From NCBI RefSeq assembly GCF_028307215.1, contig NZ_JAQMHV010000001.1, positions 620,001-684,000 of the forward strand: DNA of 64,000 nt, in the 5' to 3' direction. Of this stretch, positions 22,027 through 31,349 are shown one piece after another; within the stretch, counting starts at the first letter, position 1, and the number at the start of each line of letters is the position of its first letter. This DNA comes from Falsirhodobacter sp. 20TX0035 (GTDB taxonomy: Bacteria > Pseudomonadota > Alphaproteobacteria > Rhodobacterales > Rhodobacteraceae). The notes under the pieces are model-generated. The model was given only the letters and a program-made list of their open reading frames with translations. It did no database searches and was not told the DNA's origin. Both the position numbers and the translations under genes were made by a program.

Positions 22027-23447
22027 ATCGCCGCCTGCGCCGTGCGGTAGCGGGCATGGCCTTCGTCGAAGGCGTCCTTTAGCGCGGCCACCGGCGTGAA
22101 TTCCCGTGCCACGGGCGGCAGGGTCAGCACGTCAGTGCCCGCGCCTGTGGCCGCCATCAGCGCCAAGCGCGCCGCCCCGAAGGCCCCGCCGAAATCGCCC
22201 GCCGCGGGCAGGCTGACCGGCACGTCCAGCGCGGTTGCAATGGCCGACAGCCAGTAGTCCGACCGCGTGCCGCCGCCCACGGCCAAGAGCGTCTCCAGCC
22301 GCGTGCCGGTGGCGCCCAGCGCGTCGCGGCAGTCGCGCAGGGCGAAGGTCACGCCCTCCAGCACCGCGCGGGTGCCGGCGGCGCGGTCCGTCGCATGCTC
22401 CAACCCCAGAAGGGCGCCCCGGATGCCCGCGTCGTTCAGGGGCGTCCGTTCCCCGCCCAGATAGGGCAGGAACAGGGGCCGGCCGGGCGCTTCCAGCGGG
22501 CCCAGTTCCTGCGCAAGGGCTGCGGCGCCCTGCCCCACCATGCCGGCATACCAGTTAAGCGAATCCGTGGCCGACAGGATCACCCCCATCTGGTGCCACG
22601 CATTCGGCAGCGCGTGGCAGAAGGTGTGCACCGCCGTCGCGGGATCGGGCGCATAGCCTTCGGTCGCCGCGAACAGCACGCCCGAGGTTCCCAGCGACAC
22701 GAACGCCTCCCCCGCACGCACCACGCCCACCCCCACGGCCGAGGCGGCGTTGTCCCCGCCGCCGCCCGCCACGACCACGCCCGACGGCAGGCCGAAGCGC
22801 CCCGCAAGTTCGGCCCGCAGCGTGCCCGAGGCTTCGGACCCCTCCACCAGGCGCGGCATGTGTTCGCGCCCCAGATCCGTCGCGCCCAGAAGCGCGTCCG
22901 ACCAGTCGCGCGCGCCCGTGTCCAGCCAGGATGTGCCGGCCGAATCCGACATGTCGCCCACATGCTCGCCCGTCAGCCACAGGCGCAGATAGTCCTTGGG
23001 CAGAAGGACCTTGTCGACCTTTGCCCGCAATTCGGGTTCGTGCCGCGCCATCCACACCAGCTTGGGCGCGGTGAAGCCGGGGAACACGATGTTGCCGCTG
23101 ATGGCGCGGAAGCGGGGATCGGCGTCCAGCGCCGCGGCCTCGGCATGGGCGCGGGTGTCGTTCCACAGGATCGCGGGGCGCAGCACGCGGTCGGCCGCGT
23201 CCAGCGTCACGGCGCCATGCTGCTGGCCCGACAGGCCGATGCCGCGCACGCCCGACAGGTCTTCCGACCCCAGCGCGGTCAGCACCGCCTCGGCCGCGGC
23301 GATCCAGGCGGCGGGGTCCTGTTCGGACCAGCCGGCCTGCGGGCGCTGCACGGTCAGCGGCGCGGTGGCTTCCGCCACGACGCGCTGGTTGTCGTCGATC
23401 AGCACCCCCTTGATGCCCGAAGTGCCCAGATCCAGACCGATATACAT
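22014..23447 (-). CDS. xylB: Xylulokinase
   Basis: FGGY-family kinase that phosphorylates D-xylulose. 477 residues: N-terminal phosphate loop YIGLDLGTSGIKGVL, substrate motif GLSGQQHGAV (about 75-84), PAILWNDTRA, and the C-terminal actin-like motif AVGGGTRSDYWLSAIATALDVPV. Start at 23447 is chosen because upstream codons do not match the family. There is no xylA, transporter or regulator nearby, so its sugar source must be handled elsewhere, or it acts on a related pentulose. It is divergent from tamA, and the shared gap holds two TTGGC dyads. Confidence 0.93.
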   Translation of the reverse strand: MYIGLDLGTSGIKGVLIDDNQRVVAEATAPLTVQRPQAGWSEQDPAAWIAAAEAVLTALGSEDLSGVRGIGLSGQQHGAVTLDAADRVLRPAILWNDTRAHAEAAALDADPRFRAISGNIVFPGFTAPKLVWMARHEPELRAKVDKVLLPKDYLRLWLTGEHVGDMSDSAGTSWLDTGARDWSDALLGATDLGREHMPRLVEGSEASGTLRAELAGRFGLPSGVVVAGGGGDNAASAVGVGVVRAGEAFVSLGTSGVLFAATEGYAPDPATAVHTFCHALPNAWHQMGVILSATDSLNWYAGMVGQGAAALAQELGPLEAPGRPLFLPYLGGERTPLNDAGIRGALLGLEHATDRAAGTRAVLEGVTFALRDCRDALGATGTRLETLLAVGGGTRSDYWLSAIATALDVPVSLPAAGDFGGAFGAARLALMAATGAGTDVLTLPPVAREFTPVAALKDAFDEGHARYRTAQAAIRGL

Positions 23448-23482
23448 GACAATCCCCGTCCCGTTTGCCGGACCCTTATCAC

Positions 23483-23538
23483 GATTGGCGCGGTTCTTGC
23501 CAATCCCGGCTCTGCGTCGTTGTCGACTTGGCGCCAAG
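23483..23538. promoter_or_regulatory. Two TTGGC/GCCAA dyads in the xylB-tamA gap (candidate operators)
   Basis: GATTGGC (23483-23489) and GCCAATC (23499-23505) form a 7-bp dyad with a 9-base centre. CTTGGCGCCAAG (23527-23538) is a perfect 12-bp palindrome using the same TTGGC half-site. Such symmetry is typical of LacI-like or similar dimeric regulators; the regulator is not in this window. Confidence 0.45.
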
Positions 23539-23578
23539 CTGCAATAGTTACGCACAGCAAAGAAGAACGGGGACGATC

Positions 23579-25375
23579 GTGGCAGGAATTCGCGCGCTGA
23601 CGCTGGCCGCCGCCTTGGGACTTACGGCCACCGGGGGCGCGCAGGCGCTGGACCGGGTCGTGTTCCAGGTGGCCGGCAATGACAGGGATCTGACGGAGAC
23701 GCTGCGCAACGCGTCCCTGACCGCCGAGGTGGCCGAGGACCCTGACCGCGCGGACGAGCTGTTTGGCGCGGCGCAGGCCGATTACGGCCGCCTGATCGGG
23801 GCGATGTATGCCGTGGGCCGCTATTCCCCCGTCATCAACATCACCATCGACGGGCGCGAGGCGGCGAACATCGCCCCGCTGAACGCCCCCCCGGCCAACC
23901 GCATCCGCGAGATTCGCATCCTGGTCGATCCGGGCCCGGAATTCCGGTTCTCGCGTGCCGTGGTGACGCCCTATGTGGAAGGCACCGAATTCCCCGACGG
24001 CTTCCGCGCGGGCGAAGTGGCCGAATCGGGCCTGATCGCCGACGCCGCCCAAGCGGGCGTGGAAGGCTGGCGCGAAGCGGGCCACGCCAAGGCCGACATC
24101 GCGCAGGAACGCATCATCGCCGACCACCGCCGCGACACCCTGTCGGCCGAGTTGAGCGTGAACCCCGGCCCCCGCCTGCGCTTCGGCCCCATGACTGTGC
24201 AGGGCCAGAAGCGGATGAGCCCCCGGCGGATCGAAAAGATTGCAGGCCTGCCCGAGGGAGAGGTTTATTCCCCCGAGGATCTGGACACCGCCGCCAACCG
24301 CCTGCGCCGCACCGGCATCTTCACCTCCGTCACCATGACGGAAGGCAACGTGCAATATCCCGACCTTCTGCCCATCACGACCACGGTGGTGGAACAGCTG
24401 CCCCGCCGCTACAGCATCGGGGCCGAGATCTCCTCCTCCGAGGGCGCCTCGCTCACCAGCTACTGGATGCACCGCAACCTTCTGGGCGGGGGGGAGAACC
24501 TGCGCGTGGACGCGGCCGTGGAAAACATCGGCTCCCAGAATTCCGGCATGGACTACTCGCTGGGCGTCACGCTGACACGGCCTGCCACGCCCGACGCCGA
24601 CACCACCGCCGGCGTCAACGCCGAGATCTTCCACGAGGACGAAGAGGACTTCACCTCGGACGGCTTCAACCTGGGCCTGTCCTTCAACCGGATCGTCACG
24701 GACCAGCTGTCGACCAGCCTTGGCATCACCTACCGCCAGTCAGACGTGAAGGACGATCTGGGCGAATACACCTTCAAGACGCTGGCCCTGCCACTGGGCG
24801 TCATCTGGGATTCGCGCGACAACGACCTGGACGCGACCGAGGGCTTCTATGCCAATGCCAACGCCGAACCCTTCGCGGGCGCGGGCGACGCCGATTCGGG
24901 CTTCCGCGCCACCGTGGACGCACGGGGCTATTACAGCCTTGGCACCCCGCGCAAGGTGACCTTCGCGGGCCGCGTGCAGGCGGGCCAGGTCTTCGGCACA
25001 GACCTTCTGAACACGCCGCGCGACTATCTCTTCTATTCGGGCGGCGGCGGCACCGTGCGGGGCCAGCCCTACCAGTCGCTGGGCGTCTATCCGATCGACG
25101 GGGACGACGACTACAAGATCGGGGGCGCGGCCTTCCTCGCCGCCTCGGTGGAGGCGCGGGTGATGGTGACGAAGAACATCGGCGTGGTGGGCTTCTTCGA
25201 CGCGGGCCAGGTGGGCGCCAACGACTTCACCAACATGGACGAACAGTCCGGCGCGGGTCTGGGCATCCGCTACAACACCGGCGTGGGGCCGATCCGCTTT
25301 GACGTGGCCTCGCCCGTGTCGGGCGGCACGGGCGAAGGCGTGCAGATCTACGTGGGCATAGGGCAGGCATTCTGA
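23579..25375 (+). CDS. tamA: Translocation and assembly module outer-membrane protein TamA
   Basis: Omp85-family beta-barrel that, with TamB, helps insert outer-membrane proteins and move phospholipids. 598 residues: signal peptide (about 1-22, ending GGAQA), three POTRA domains (about 25-265) and a C-terminal 16-strand barrel (from about 275) with the lid-lock region RGQPYQSLG. The start is taken as GTG at 23579 because GGGGAC lies just upstream and the signal peptide begins there; upstream codons read poorly. It overlaps tamB by one base. Confidence 0.92.
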   Translation: MAGIRALTLAAALGLTATGGAQALDRVVFQVAGNDRDLTETLRNASLTAEVAEDPDRADELFGAAQADYGRLIGAMYAVGRYSPVINITIDGREAANIAPLNAPPANRIREIRILVDPGPEFRFSRAVVTPYVEGTEFPDGFRAGEVAESGLIADAAQAGVEGWREAGHAKADIAQERIIADHRRDTLSAELSVNPGPRLRFGPMTVQGQKRMSPRRIEKIAGLPEGEVYSPEDLDTAANRLRRTGIFTSVTMTEGNVQYPDLLPITTTVVEQLPRRYSIGAEISSSEGASLTSYWMHRNLLGGGENLRVDAAVENIGSQNSGMDYSLGVTLTRPATPDADTTAGVNAEIFHEDEEDFTSDGFNLGLSFNRIVTDQLSTSLGITYRQSDVKDDLGEYTFKTLALPLGVIWDSRDNDLDATEGFYANANAEPFAGAGDADSGFRATVDARGYYSLGTPRKVTFAGRVQAGQVFGTDLLNTPRDYLFYSGGGGTVRGQPYQSLGVYPIDGDDDYKIGGAAFLAASVEARVMVTKNIGVVGFFDAGQVGANDFTNMDEQSGAGLGIRYNTGVGPIRFDVASPVSGGTGEGVQIYVGIGQAF

Positions 25376-28300
25376 TGCGCAAGCTATTCATCCTCTTCGT
25401 TGCCGTCCTGCCCTGCACCGCGCTGGCGCAGGATCAAGGCGGCGAGGCCGACCGCGGCTGGCTGGAAGGCATCATCGAGGACAACCTGTCCTCGTCCGGG
25501 CGGCAGGTGAACATCGTCGGGTTCGAGGGGGCGCTGTCGTCGCGCGCCACGCTGGACGAGCTGACCATCGCCGATGACGAAGGCGTCTGGCTGACCCTGC
25601 GGGACGTGGTGCTGGACTGGAACCGGTCCGCCCTGCTGCGCGGCCGGGTGGAGGTGTCGGAGCTGACGGCGGGCGACATCATCGTGGCCCGCGCCCCCGT
25701 GGCGCCAGAAGGTCTGGAGGCCGCCCCCTCGCCCGAGGCGTCGCCCTTCTCCCTTCCCGACCTGCCGGTGTCGATCAACATCGGCCGCATCGCGACGGAC
25801 CGCCTGGAACTGGGCGCGCCCCTGCTGGGCGAACCGGTGGTGGCCGCGCTGAACGGCGTGCTGGTGCTGGGCGGCGGCGAAGGCGGCGTGACCTTGGACG
25901 CCCGCCGCATCGACGACGGCCCCGCGCTGAACCTGCGGCTGAACGCGAGCTTTGCCAACGAAAGCCGGCAGCTGGTCACCGACCTGACCCTGCACGAGGA
26001 TGCCAACGGCCTCGTGACGCGCAAGCTGGGCCTGCCCGGCGCCCCCTCCGTCGACCTGACGGTAAACGGCACCGCCCCCATTGACGATTTCACGGCCCAG
26101 ATCACCCTGGCCACGGACGCGCAGCCGCGTCTGGCGGGGCAGGTCACGATCCAGGCCCCCTCCACCGGCCCGATGGGCTTTGGCGCGAACCTGTCGGGCA
26201 ACGCGGCCCCGCTGTTCCTGCCTGATTATGCCGAGTTCTTTGGCGACAATCTGGCCCTGCAGGTGCAGGGCACGCGGGACGGCGGCGTTCTGGACATCCC
26301 TTCCCTGTCGCTGGTGGCGCAGCAGCTGCAACTGAACGGCGCGGTGACGGTGGGGGCCGACGGCCTGCCCACCCGCGTCAATTTGAAAGGCCGCATCGCC
26401 GCGCCCGATGGCGATCCGGTGCTGCTGCCCCTGACGACCGAACAGGAAACGCGGGTGCAGTCGGCCGATCTGGACGTGCAGTTCGACGCCAGCCAGTCCG
26501 AGGATTGGCGCGGCGACATCCGTATCGCCGGGCTGGACCGCGCCGATTTTGATGCCGACACGCTGGCGCTGACGGGCACGGGCCGCATCACGGGCGGCAA
26601 CCTGAAGCAGGTGACGGCGGATCTGGATCTGGCCGCCACCGGCCTTGTGGCCGCCGATCCCGGCCTGAACGCGGCCCTCGGCCCGCAGGTGACGGGCGCC
26701 GCCCAGATCGAATGGGCGCAGGGTGAGGATGGGCTTCAGATCCCGTCCCTGACGCTGGACGGGGCCGATTACGGGTTGCAGGCGAACGCCGTGATCCAGG
26801 GCCTGTCCACCGGCATGACGGTCACCGGGGACGCCAAGGCGCAACTGGGCGACCTGACCCGCTTCGCCACCATCGCCGGTCGCCCCCTGTCGGGCGCGGC
26901 CGACGCGACCGTGCAGGGCCGCTACACCGTGCTGGAAGGCGGCTTCGATGCCGTGGCCGACATCGCGGGCACGGATTTGACGGTGGGCATCCCGCAGGTC
27001 GACGGCCTCTTGGCCGGCCAATCCACCCTGCATCTGTCGGCCTTGCGCGACACCGCCGGCACCCGCATACGGGAGCTTGAGGTGAACGCGCAGGACCTGT
27101 CGGCCACGGCAGAGGGCCTGATCTCCAGCACCGGCAGCGACCTGACCGCGAATGTGGAGGCCCGCGACCTTGGCGTCCTTGGCCCGCAATACGGGGGCCG
27201 CGCCACGGCGCAGATGGCCTTCACCGGCACCACGACCCAAGGCGACCTGCGGCTGACCGCCGACGGCACCGACATCCGCACCGGCATCGCCGAGGCGGAC
27301 GGGCTGCTGCGCGGCGCATCGACCATCCGTCTGGACGCGGCGCTGGAAAACGGCGCGGCCGTGATCCGCGAGGCCGCCGTCAACGGCAACGCCATGACCC
27401 TGACCGCCGAAGGGCGCGTGGCACAGGCCGGCAGCGACGTGACGGCGCGGCTGAACCTGTCGGACCTGTCCGTGATCGGCGGGCAATATGGCGGCGCGGT
27501 CGACACCACGCTAGCCTTCACCGGCACCCCGCAGAACGGGCAGGTGACGGTGGACGGCACGGCGCGCAACATCCGCGTCGCGCAGGATCAGGCGAACCAG
27601 CTTCTGCGCGGGGACTCCACCATCTCGGCCGCGGCGACGCTGGTGAACGGGCGCGTGGTGATCGACCGGGCCAACGTGCAGAACCCGCAGGTGACGCTGA
27701 ACGCGACCGGCACCCCGATCGAGGGCGGGCAGCAGCTGGACCTGACGGCACGGCTGGCCAATCTTGGCCTGCTGGTGCCCCAGTTCCCCGGGCCGGTGTC
27801 GGTGTCGGGCACGGTGGCGCAGCGCGCGGCCGGCTATGACCTGAACCTGTCGGCGCAGGGGCCGGGCGGCATCGACGCCCGCGCCAATGGCAGCGTGGCC
27901 GCCGGCTTCGGCAGCGCCAACCTGTCCCTGACCGGATCGGCGCAGGCGGCGCTGGCCAACGTGTTCCTGTCGCCCCGCAGCGTGAACGGCCCGGTCCGCT
28001 TCGACCTGCGCGTGAACGGCCCGCTGGCGCTGGAATCGGTCACTGGCACGGTGCGGGCGGACGGCCTGCAACTGGTCGATCCTAGCACGAACATCGCGCT
28101 GAACGCGATCAACGCCACCGTCAACCTAAACGGCAGCACGGCGCGCATCGACGCCTCGGCCGCGCCCGAGGAAGGGGGCCGCATCACCGCCAATGGCACG
28201 ATCGGTCTGGCCGACCCCTACACCGCCGATCTGACCGTGAACCTGAGCCGGGCCGTCTTCAGCGACCCGTCGCTGTTCCGCACCATCGCGGGGGGGCAGG

Positions 28301-29211
28301 TGCGTCTGGTCGGCCCGCTGGCCGGCAACGGCCGCATCACCGGCCGCATTGCGCTGGAGGAGACGGAGGTTCAGGTGCCGTCGGGCGGCTTCGGATCGGA
28401 CGGCACCCTGCCGGGGCTTCAGCACGTGAACGAACCGGCCTCCGTCCGCACCACCCGCGCCCGCGCCGGTCTGGACGAGCCGGAGGATGAAGGCTCGGGC
28501 GCCAGCGGCCCCGGGCTGGGTCTGGACCTGACCATCGCCGCCCCGAACCAGATCTTCATCCGCGGCCGCGGCCTTGACGCCGAACTGGGCGGAGAGTTGC
28601 GGCTGACCGGCACCACGTCGAACATCGTCCCCGTGGGCGCGTTCGAACTGGTGCGCGGACGTCTGGACATCCTTGGCCGCCGCCTGAACCTGACCGAGGC
28701 GACGCTGTCGCTGGAAGGCAACTTTGTCCCGATCCTGCAGGTCACCGCATCGAGCGAGAACAACGGCGTGACCAGCTTCGTCAACATCACGGGTGCGGCG
28801 AACGATCCGGAGGTGACCTTCACCTCCAACCCCGAACTGCCGCAAGAGGAGGTGCTGGCCCAGCTGCTGTTCGGGCGTGACATCTCCTCCATCTCTCCGC
28901 TGCAGGCGGCGCAGCTGGCCAACGCGGTGGCGACGCTGGCGGGACGTGGCGGCGAAGGGATCGTGGGCAACCTGCGCAAGAACTTCGGGCTGGACGATCT
29001 GGACGTGACCACCAACGACACGGGCAGCGCCTCCGTGCGGGCGGGCAAGTACATCTCGGACAAGGCCTACACGCAGGTGGAGGTGGACGCGCAGGGGCAA
29101 AGCGAGATCAGCCTGAACCTCGACGTGTCGAAAAGCCTGACGGTGCGCGGATCGACCGGCACCGGCGAAGGCAGCACCGGCATCGGCCTGTTCTGGGAAC
29201 GCGACTACTGA
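25375..29211 (+). CDS. tamB: Translocation and assembly module inner-membrane protein TamB
   Basis: Very long (1278 residues) periplasm-spanning protein anchored at its N-terminus (hydrophobic segment 1-19) and forming a beta-taco groove between inner membrane and TamA. Repeated beta-strand stretches of the pattern GxVTVDGTARNI / LxGxStisaaatL run through the middle; the conserved C-terminal TamB (DUF490) domain occupies about 950-1278 and ends with a strand motif GTGEGSTGIGLFWERDY for contact with TamA. Start ATG overlaps the tamA stop (TGATG). Confidence 0.95.
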   Translation: MRKLFILFVAVLPCTALAQDQGGEADRGWLEGIIEDNLSSSGRQVNIVGFEGALSSRATLDELTIADDEGVWLTLRDVVLDWNRSALLRGRVEVSELTAGDIIVARAPVAPEGLEAAPSPEASPFSLPDLPVSINIGRIATDRLELGAPLLGEPVVAALNGVLVLGGGEGGVTLDARRIDDGPALNLRLNASFANESRQLVTDLTLHEDANGLVTRKLGLPGAPSVDLTVNGTAPIDDFTAQITLATDAQPRLAGQVTIQAPSTGPMGFGANLSGNAAPLFLPDYAEFFGDNLALQVQGTRDGGVLDIPSLSLVAQQLQLNGAVTVGADGLPTRVNLKGRIAAPDGDPVLLPLTTEQETRVQSADLDVQFDASQSEDWRGDIRIAGLDRADFDADTLALTGTGRITGGNLKQVTADLDLAATGLVAADPGLNAALGPQVTGAAQIEWAQGEDGLQIPSLTLDGADYGLQANAVIQGLSTGMTVTGDAKAQLGDLTRFATIAGRPLSGAADATVQGRYTVLEGGFDAVADIAGTDLTVGIPQVDGLLAGQSTLHLSALRDTAGTRIRELEVNAQDLSATAEGLISSTGSDLTANVEARDLGVLGPQYGGRATAQMAFTGTTTQGDLRLTADGTDIRTGIAEADGLLRGASTIRLDAALENGAAVIREAAVNGNAMTLTAEGRVAQAGSDVTARLNLSDLSVIGGQYGGAVDTTLAFTGTPQNGQVTVDGTARNIRVAQDQANQLLRGDSTISAAATLVNGRVVIDRANVQNPQVTLNATGTPIEGGQQLDLTARLANLGLLVPQFPGPVSVSGTVAQRAAGYDLNLSAQGPGGIDARANGSVAAGFGSANLSLTGSAQAALANVFLSPRSVNGPVRFDLRVNGPLALESVTGTVRADGLQLVDPSTNIALNAINATVNLNGSTARIDASAAPEEGGRITANGTIGLADPYTADLTVNLSRAVFSDPSLFRTIAGGQVRLVGPLAGNGRITGRIALEETEVQVPSGGFGSDGTLPGLQHVNEPASVRTTRARAGLDEPEDEGSGASGPGLGLDLTIAAPNQIFIRGRGLDAELGGELRLTGTTSNIVPVGAFELVRGRLDILGRRLNLTEATLSLEGNFVPILQVTASSENNGVTSFVNITGAANDPEVTFTSNPELPQEEVLAQLLFGRDISSISPLQAAQLANAVATLAGRGGEGIVGNLRKNFGLDDLDVTTNDTGSASVRAGKYISDKAYTQVEVDAQGQSEISLNLDVSKSLTVRGSTGTGEGSTGIGLFWERDY

Positions 29212-29212
29212 G

Positions 29213-30046
29213 TCACAGCCGGCGAAGGGCGGCGCGATCGGCATCGACCGCCGCCCCCAGCAGGATCGCAAAGCCCGACAGGTACATCCACATCAGAAGG
29301 GCGATCACCGCCCCGATGGACCCGTAGACCTGGTTGTAGCTGTGGAAGTTCGACAGGTAGAAGACGAACCCGCGCGACACCAGCGCCCACAGGACCACGG
29401 CCGTCACGAGGCCGGGCGTGAAGATCGGGCGCCGTTCGCCCTTCGGCCGGTTGGGGCCAAGGCGATAGACCAGCGCGATTCCGAACACGACCAGCGCCAG
29501 CCCCAGACCGAAGTTCAGGTATTCCAGAAGCAGCCCCGCCACCGGGCCCAGCGGCAGATACCGGATGATGACGGGCACCACCACCGCCAGCGTCATCGCC
29601 GCCAGCACGATCCCCACCAGCGTGCAGGTGAGGATCAGCGAGCGGACCGTGTGCATCACCCCGCCCCGCTGCGGCAGGTGGTGGACGGAGTTGATGCCCG
29701 AGATGAGCGCCGACACCCCCGCCCGCGACGACCACAGCGCCAGCATGACCGACACGAAGGTGGCCCAGCCCAGATCGCGGGAATTGGCCGCCAGCAGCGT
29801 TTCCACCTGTTCCGAGATCAGGCGGAAGGCGTCCGTGGGCAGGAAATCCTGCGTCGCGGCCAGTTGCCCGCGGATGACCGTGGGATCGGCGGCAAAGCCC
29901 CAGATCGCGATGACCATGGCCACCGCCGGAAAGATCGACAGAAGGCCATAGAACGACATCCCGGCCGAGATCATGAAGAGATCCGCGACCTCGATCCGTT
30001 TCTGAAGGCGCAGAAGCCAGCGCCAGGTGGAATGCCAATGTGTCAT
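29213..30046 (-). CDS. YihY/BrkB family inner-membrane protein
   Basis: 277 residues with about six transmembrane segments (for example 26-48, 90-112, 134-160, 180-200, 215-232, 245-268). Conserved family features seen: SFYGLLSIFPAV near 32-43, and NSVHHLP with charged residues in the middle. Often annotated as ribonuclease BN by old error; true function unknown, with a YhdP/TamB-connected role in envelope lipid transport discussed for the family. It is convergent with tamB with only one base between the stop codons. Confidence 0.88.
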   Translation of the reverse strand: MTHWHSTWRWLLRLQKRIEVADLFMISAGMSFYGLLSIFPAVAMVIAIWGFAADPTVIRGQLAATQDFLPTDAFRLISEQVETLLAANSRDLGWATFVSVMLALWSSRAGVSALISGINSVHHLPQRGGVMHTVRSLILTCTLVGIVLAAMTLAVVVPVIIRYLPLGPVAGLLLEYLNFGLGLALVVFGIALVYRLGPNRPKGERRPIFTPGLVTAVVLWALVSRGFVFYLSNFHSYNQVYGSIGAVIALLMWMYLSGFAILLGAAVDADRAALRRL

Positions 30047-30084
30047 CCCACCTGCTTAGGGCCGGGGCCGCCTGCGGGCAACGC

Positions 30085-31290
30085 TCAGAACGTGCGTGCG
30101 ACGCGCAGTGCGACGCCCAGGCCACGGTCGGCGTCGGCGCGGTCCAGATCGTAGGACTGGTAGAGCACGTCGCCTGTCACGCTGAGGCCGTTCCAGGATT
30201 TCGTGGCCCCCACCCGCGCCACGGCCCCGTCCACGGCGGTGGAGGACAGGCGGTGATCGTCCCGCCCCGTGACGTTGATGTCGTGCCAGCCCACGGACCA
30301 GTGCACGGCCACCTGCGGCAGCGCGTGTTCGACCTGCAGCTGCACCATGCGCCCATCCGTGTCCAAGGGCAGCCCCATGACGTCGCCGTGGTGGGTGTAG
30401 CCGGCCGGATAGGACCCGTTGGTATAGGCCGTGCCCGGCCCGCAATTGCCGTTCTCGGTGTCCGAAATCTCGGTCGTGGCGCCTTCCAGCGTGACGGTGG
30501 TCGGCACGCCCCAGACCTGACCCTTCCCCTCGATCCCGCCCAGATACATGAAGCAGGAGGGCAGGCCCCCGGCCTCGTCCTCTCCGATCGCTTGGACATA
30601 CAGGCGGAGGGGGGCCACGCTGTCAGGCAAGGCATAGGACAGGCCCAGACCGGCCAGCTGGTTCGCGTCCGACCCCGCCCCCTCGTTCGAGCCGCCGCCC
30701 AGGGCGTCGGACAGTGACGAGGAGCCTGCGCCGTATTGCGCCACGCGCACCAGATCGATCTCCAGCCCCGGGGTGGGCTGCAGCTGGAACCGCATGCCCA
30801 GAAGGTTCACGTCCTCCTCCCCCTCGGCCTCGGTCCGGCCCAGAAAGACCTCCCCGCTCCACGGTCCCAGCCAGGACAGAAGCGGCGTGTCAAAGCGCGA
30901 AAAGCCGTCCTTGCGGATATAGGCCGAAGCGAAGGGCCGCGCGTTGTCCGACAGGATCAGGGAGTTAAAGCGCGACGGCGACCATTGACGGTCCACCGCG
31001 CCCACGCCGAACGCGAATTCGCCCACCCGCGCTTCGGCGAAACTGTGGTCCAGCCGCAGCCCTTCGCCGTCATCCTCGGCCGACAAGGTCAGGTCAAGGG
31101 ACAGGCGATCCGTCTTGCGGGCATAGGACACGCCCCCCGCGGCATGATCCGCAAAGCCCAAGCTCTGGCGCTGGCCCAGAATCGGGTTCGTGGAGCCGCC
31201 CGCGAACACGGTCCAGCGGTCCTGCGCGAACGCCGCCGGAGCCATGACGCAGAGCGCCCCTGCCAAAGCCAGAGTCTGTTTCGCACGCAT
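30085..31290 (-). CDS. Capsule-assembly Wzi-like outer-membrane protein
   Basis: 401 residues with a signal peptide (1-22, ending AFAQ) and alternating beta-strand composition throughout, ending in an aromatic residue (ARTF), as outer-membrane barrels do. The motif GVGAVDRQWSPSRFNSLILSDNA-type stretch (about 90-112) is what I associate with the Wzi capsule-anchoring family. Wzi binds exported capsule to the cell surface. It follows the CapD-like dehydratase after 59 bases on the same strand. Assignment rests on pattern and context, so substrate and anchoring role are inferred. Confidence 0.75.
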   Translation of the reverse strand: MRAKQTLALAGALCVMAPAAFAQDRWTVFAGGSTNPILGQRQSLGFADHAAGGVSYARKTDRLSLDLTLSAEDDGEGLRLDHSFAEARVGEFAFGVGAVDRQWSPSRFNSLILSDNARPFASAYIRKDGFSRFDTPLLSWLGPWSGEVFLGRTEAEGEEDVNLLGMRFQLQPTPGLEIDLVRVAQYGAGSSSLSDALGGGSNEGAGSDANQLAGLGLSYALPDSVAPLRLYVQAIGEDEAGGLPSCFMYLGGIEGKGQVWGVPTTVTLEGATTEISDTENGNCGPGTAYTNGSYPAGYTHHGDVMGLPLDTDGRMVQLQVEHALPQVAVHWSVGWHDINVTGRDDHRLSSTAVDGAVARVGATKSWNGLSVTGDVLYQSYDLDRADADRGLGVALRVARTF

Positions 31291-31349
31291 TGTCACCGTC
31301 CGTCTTGTTGTTGGTTGCGGCCGACCTGACAGGCCGGCCGGGAAAATGT

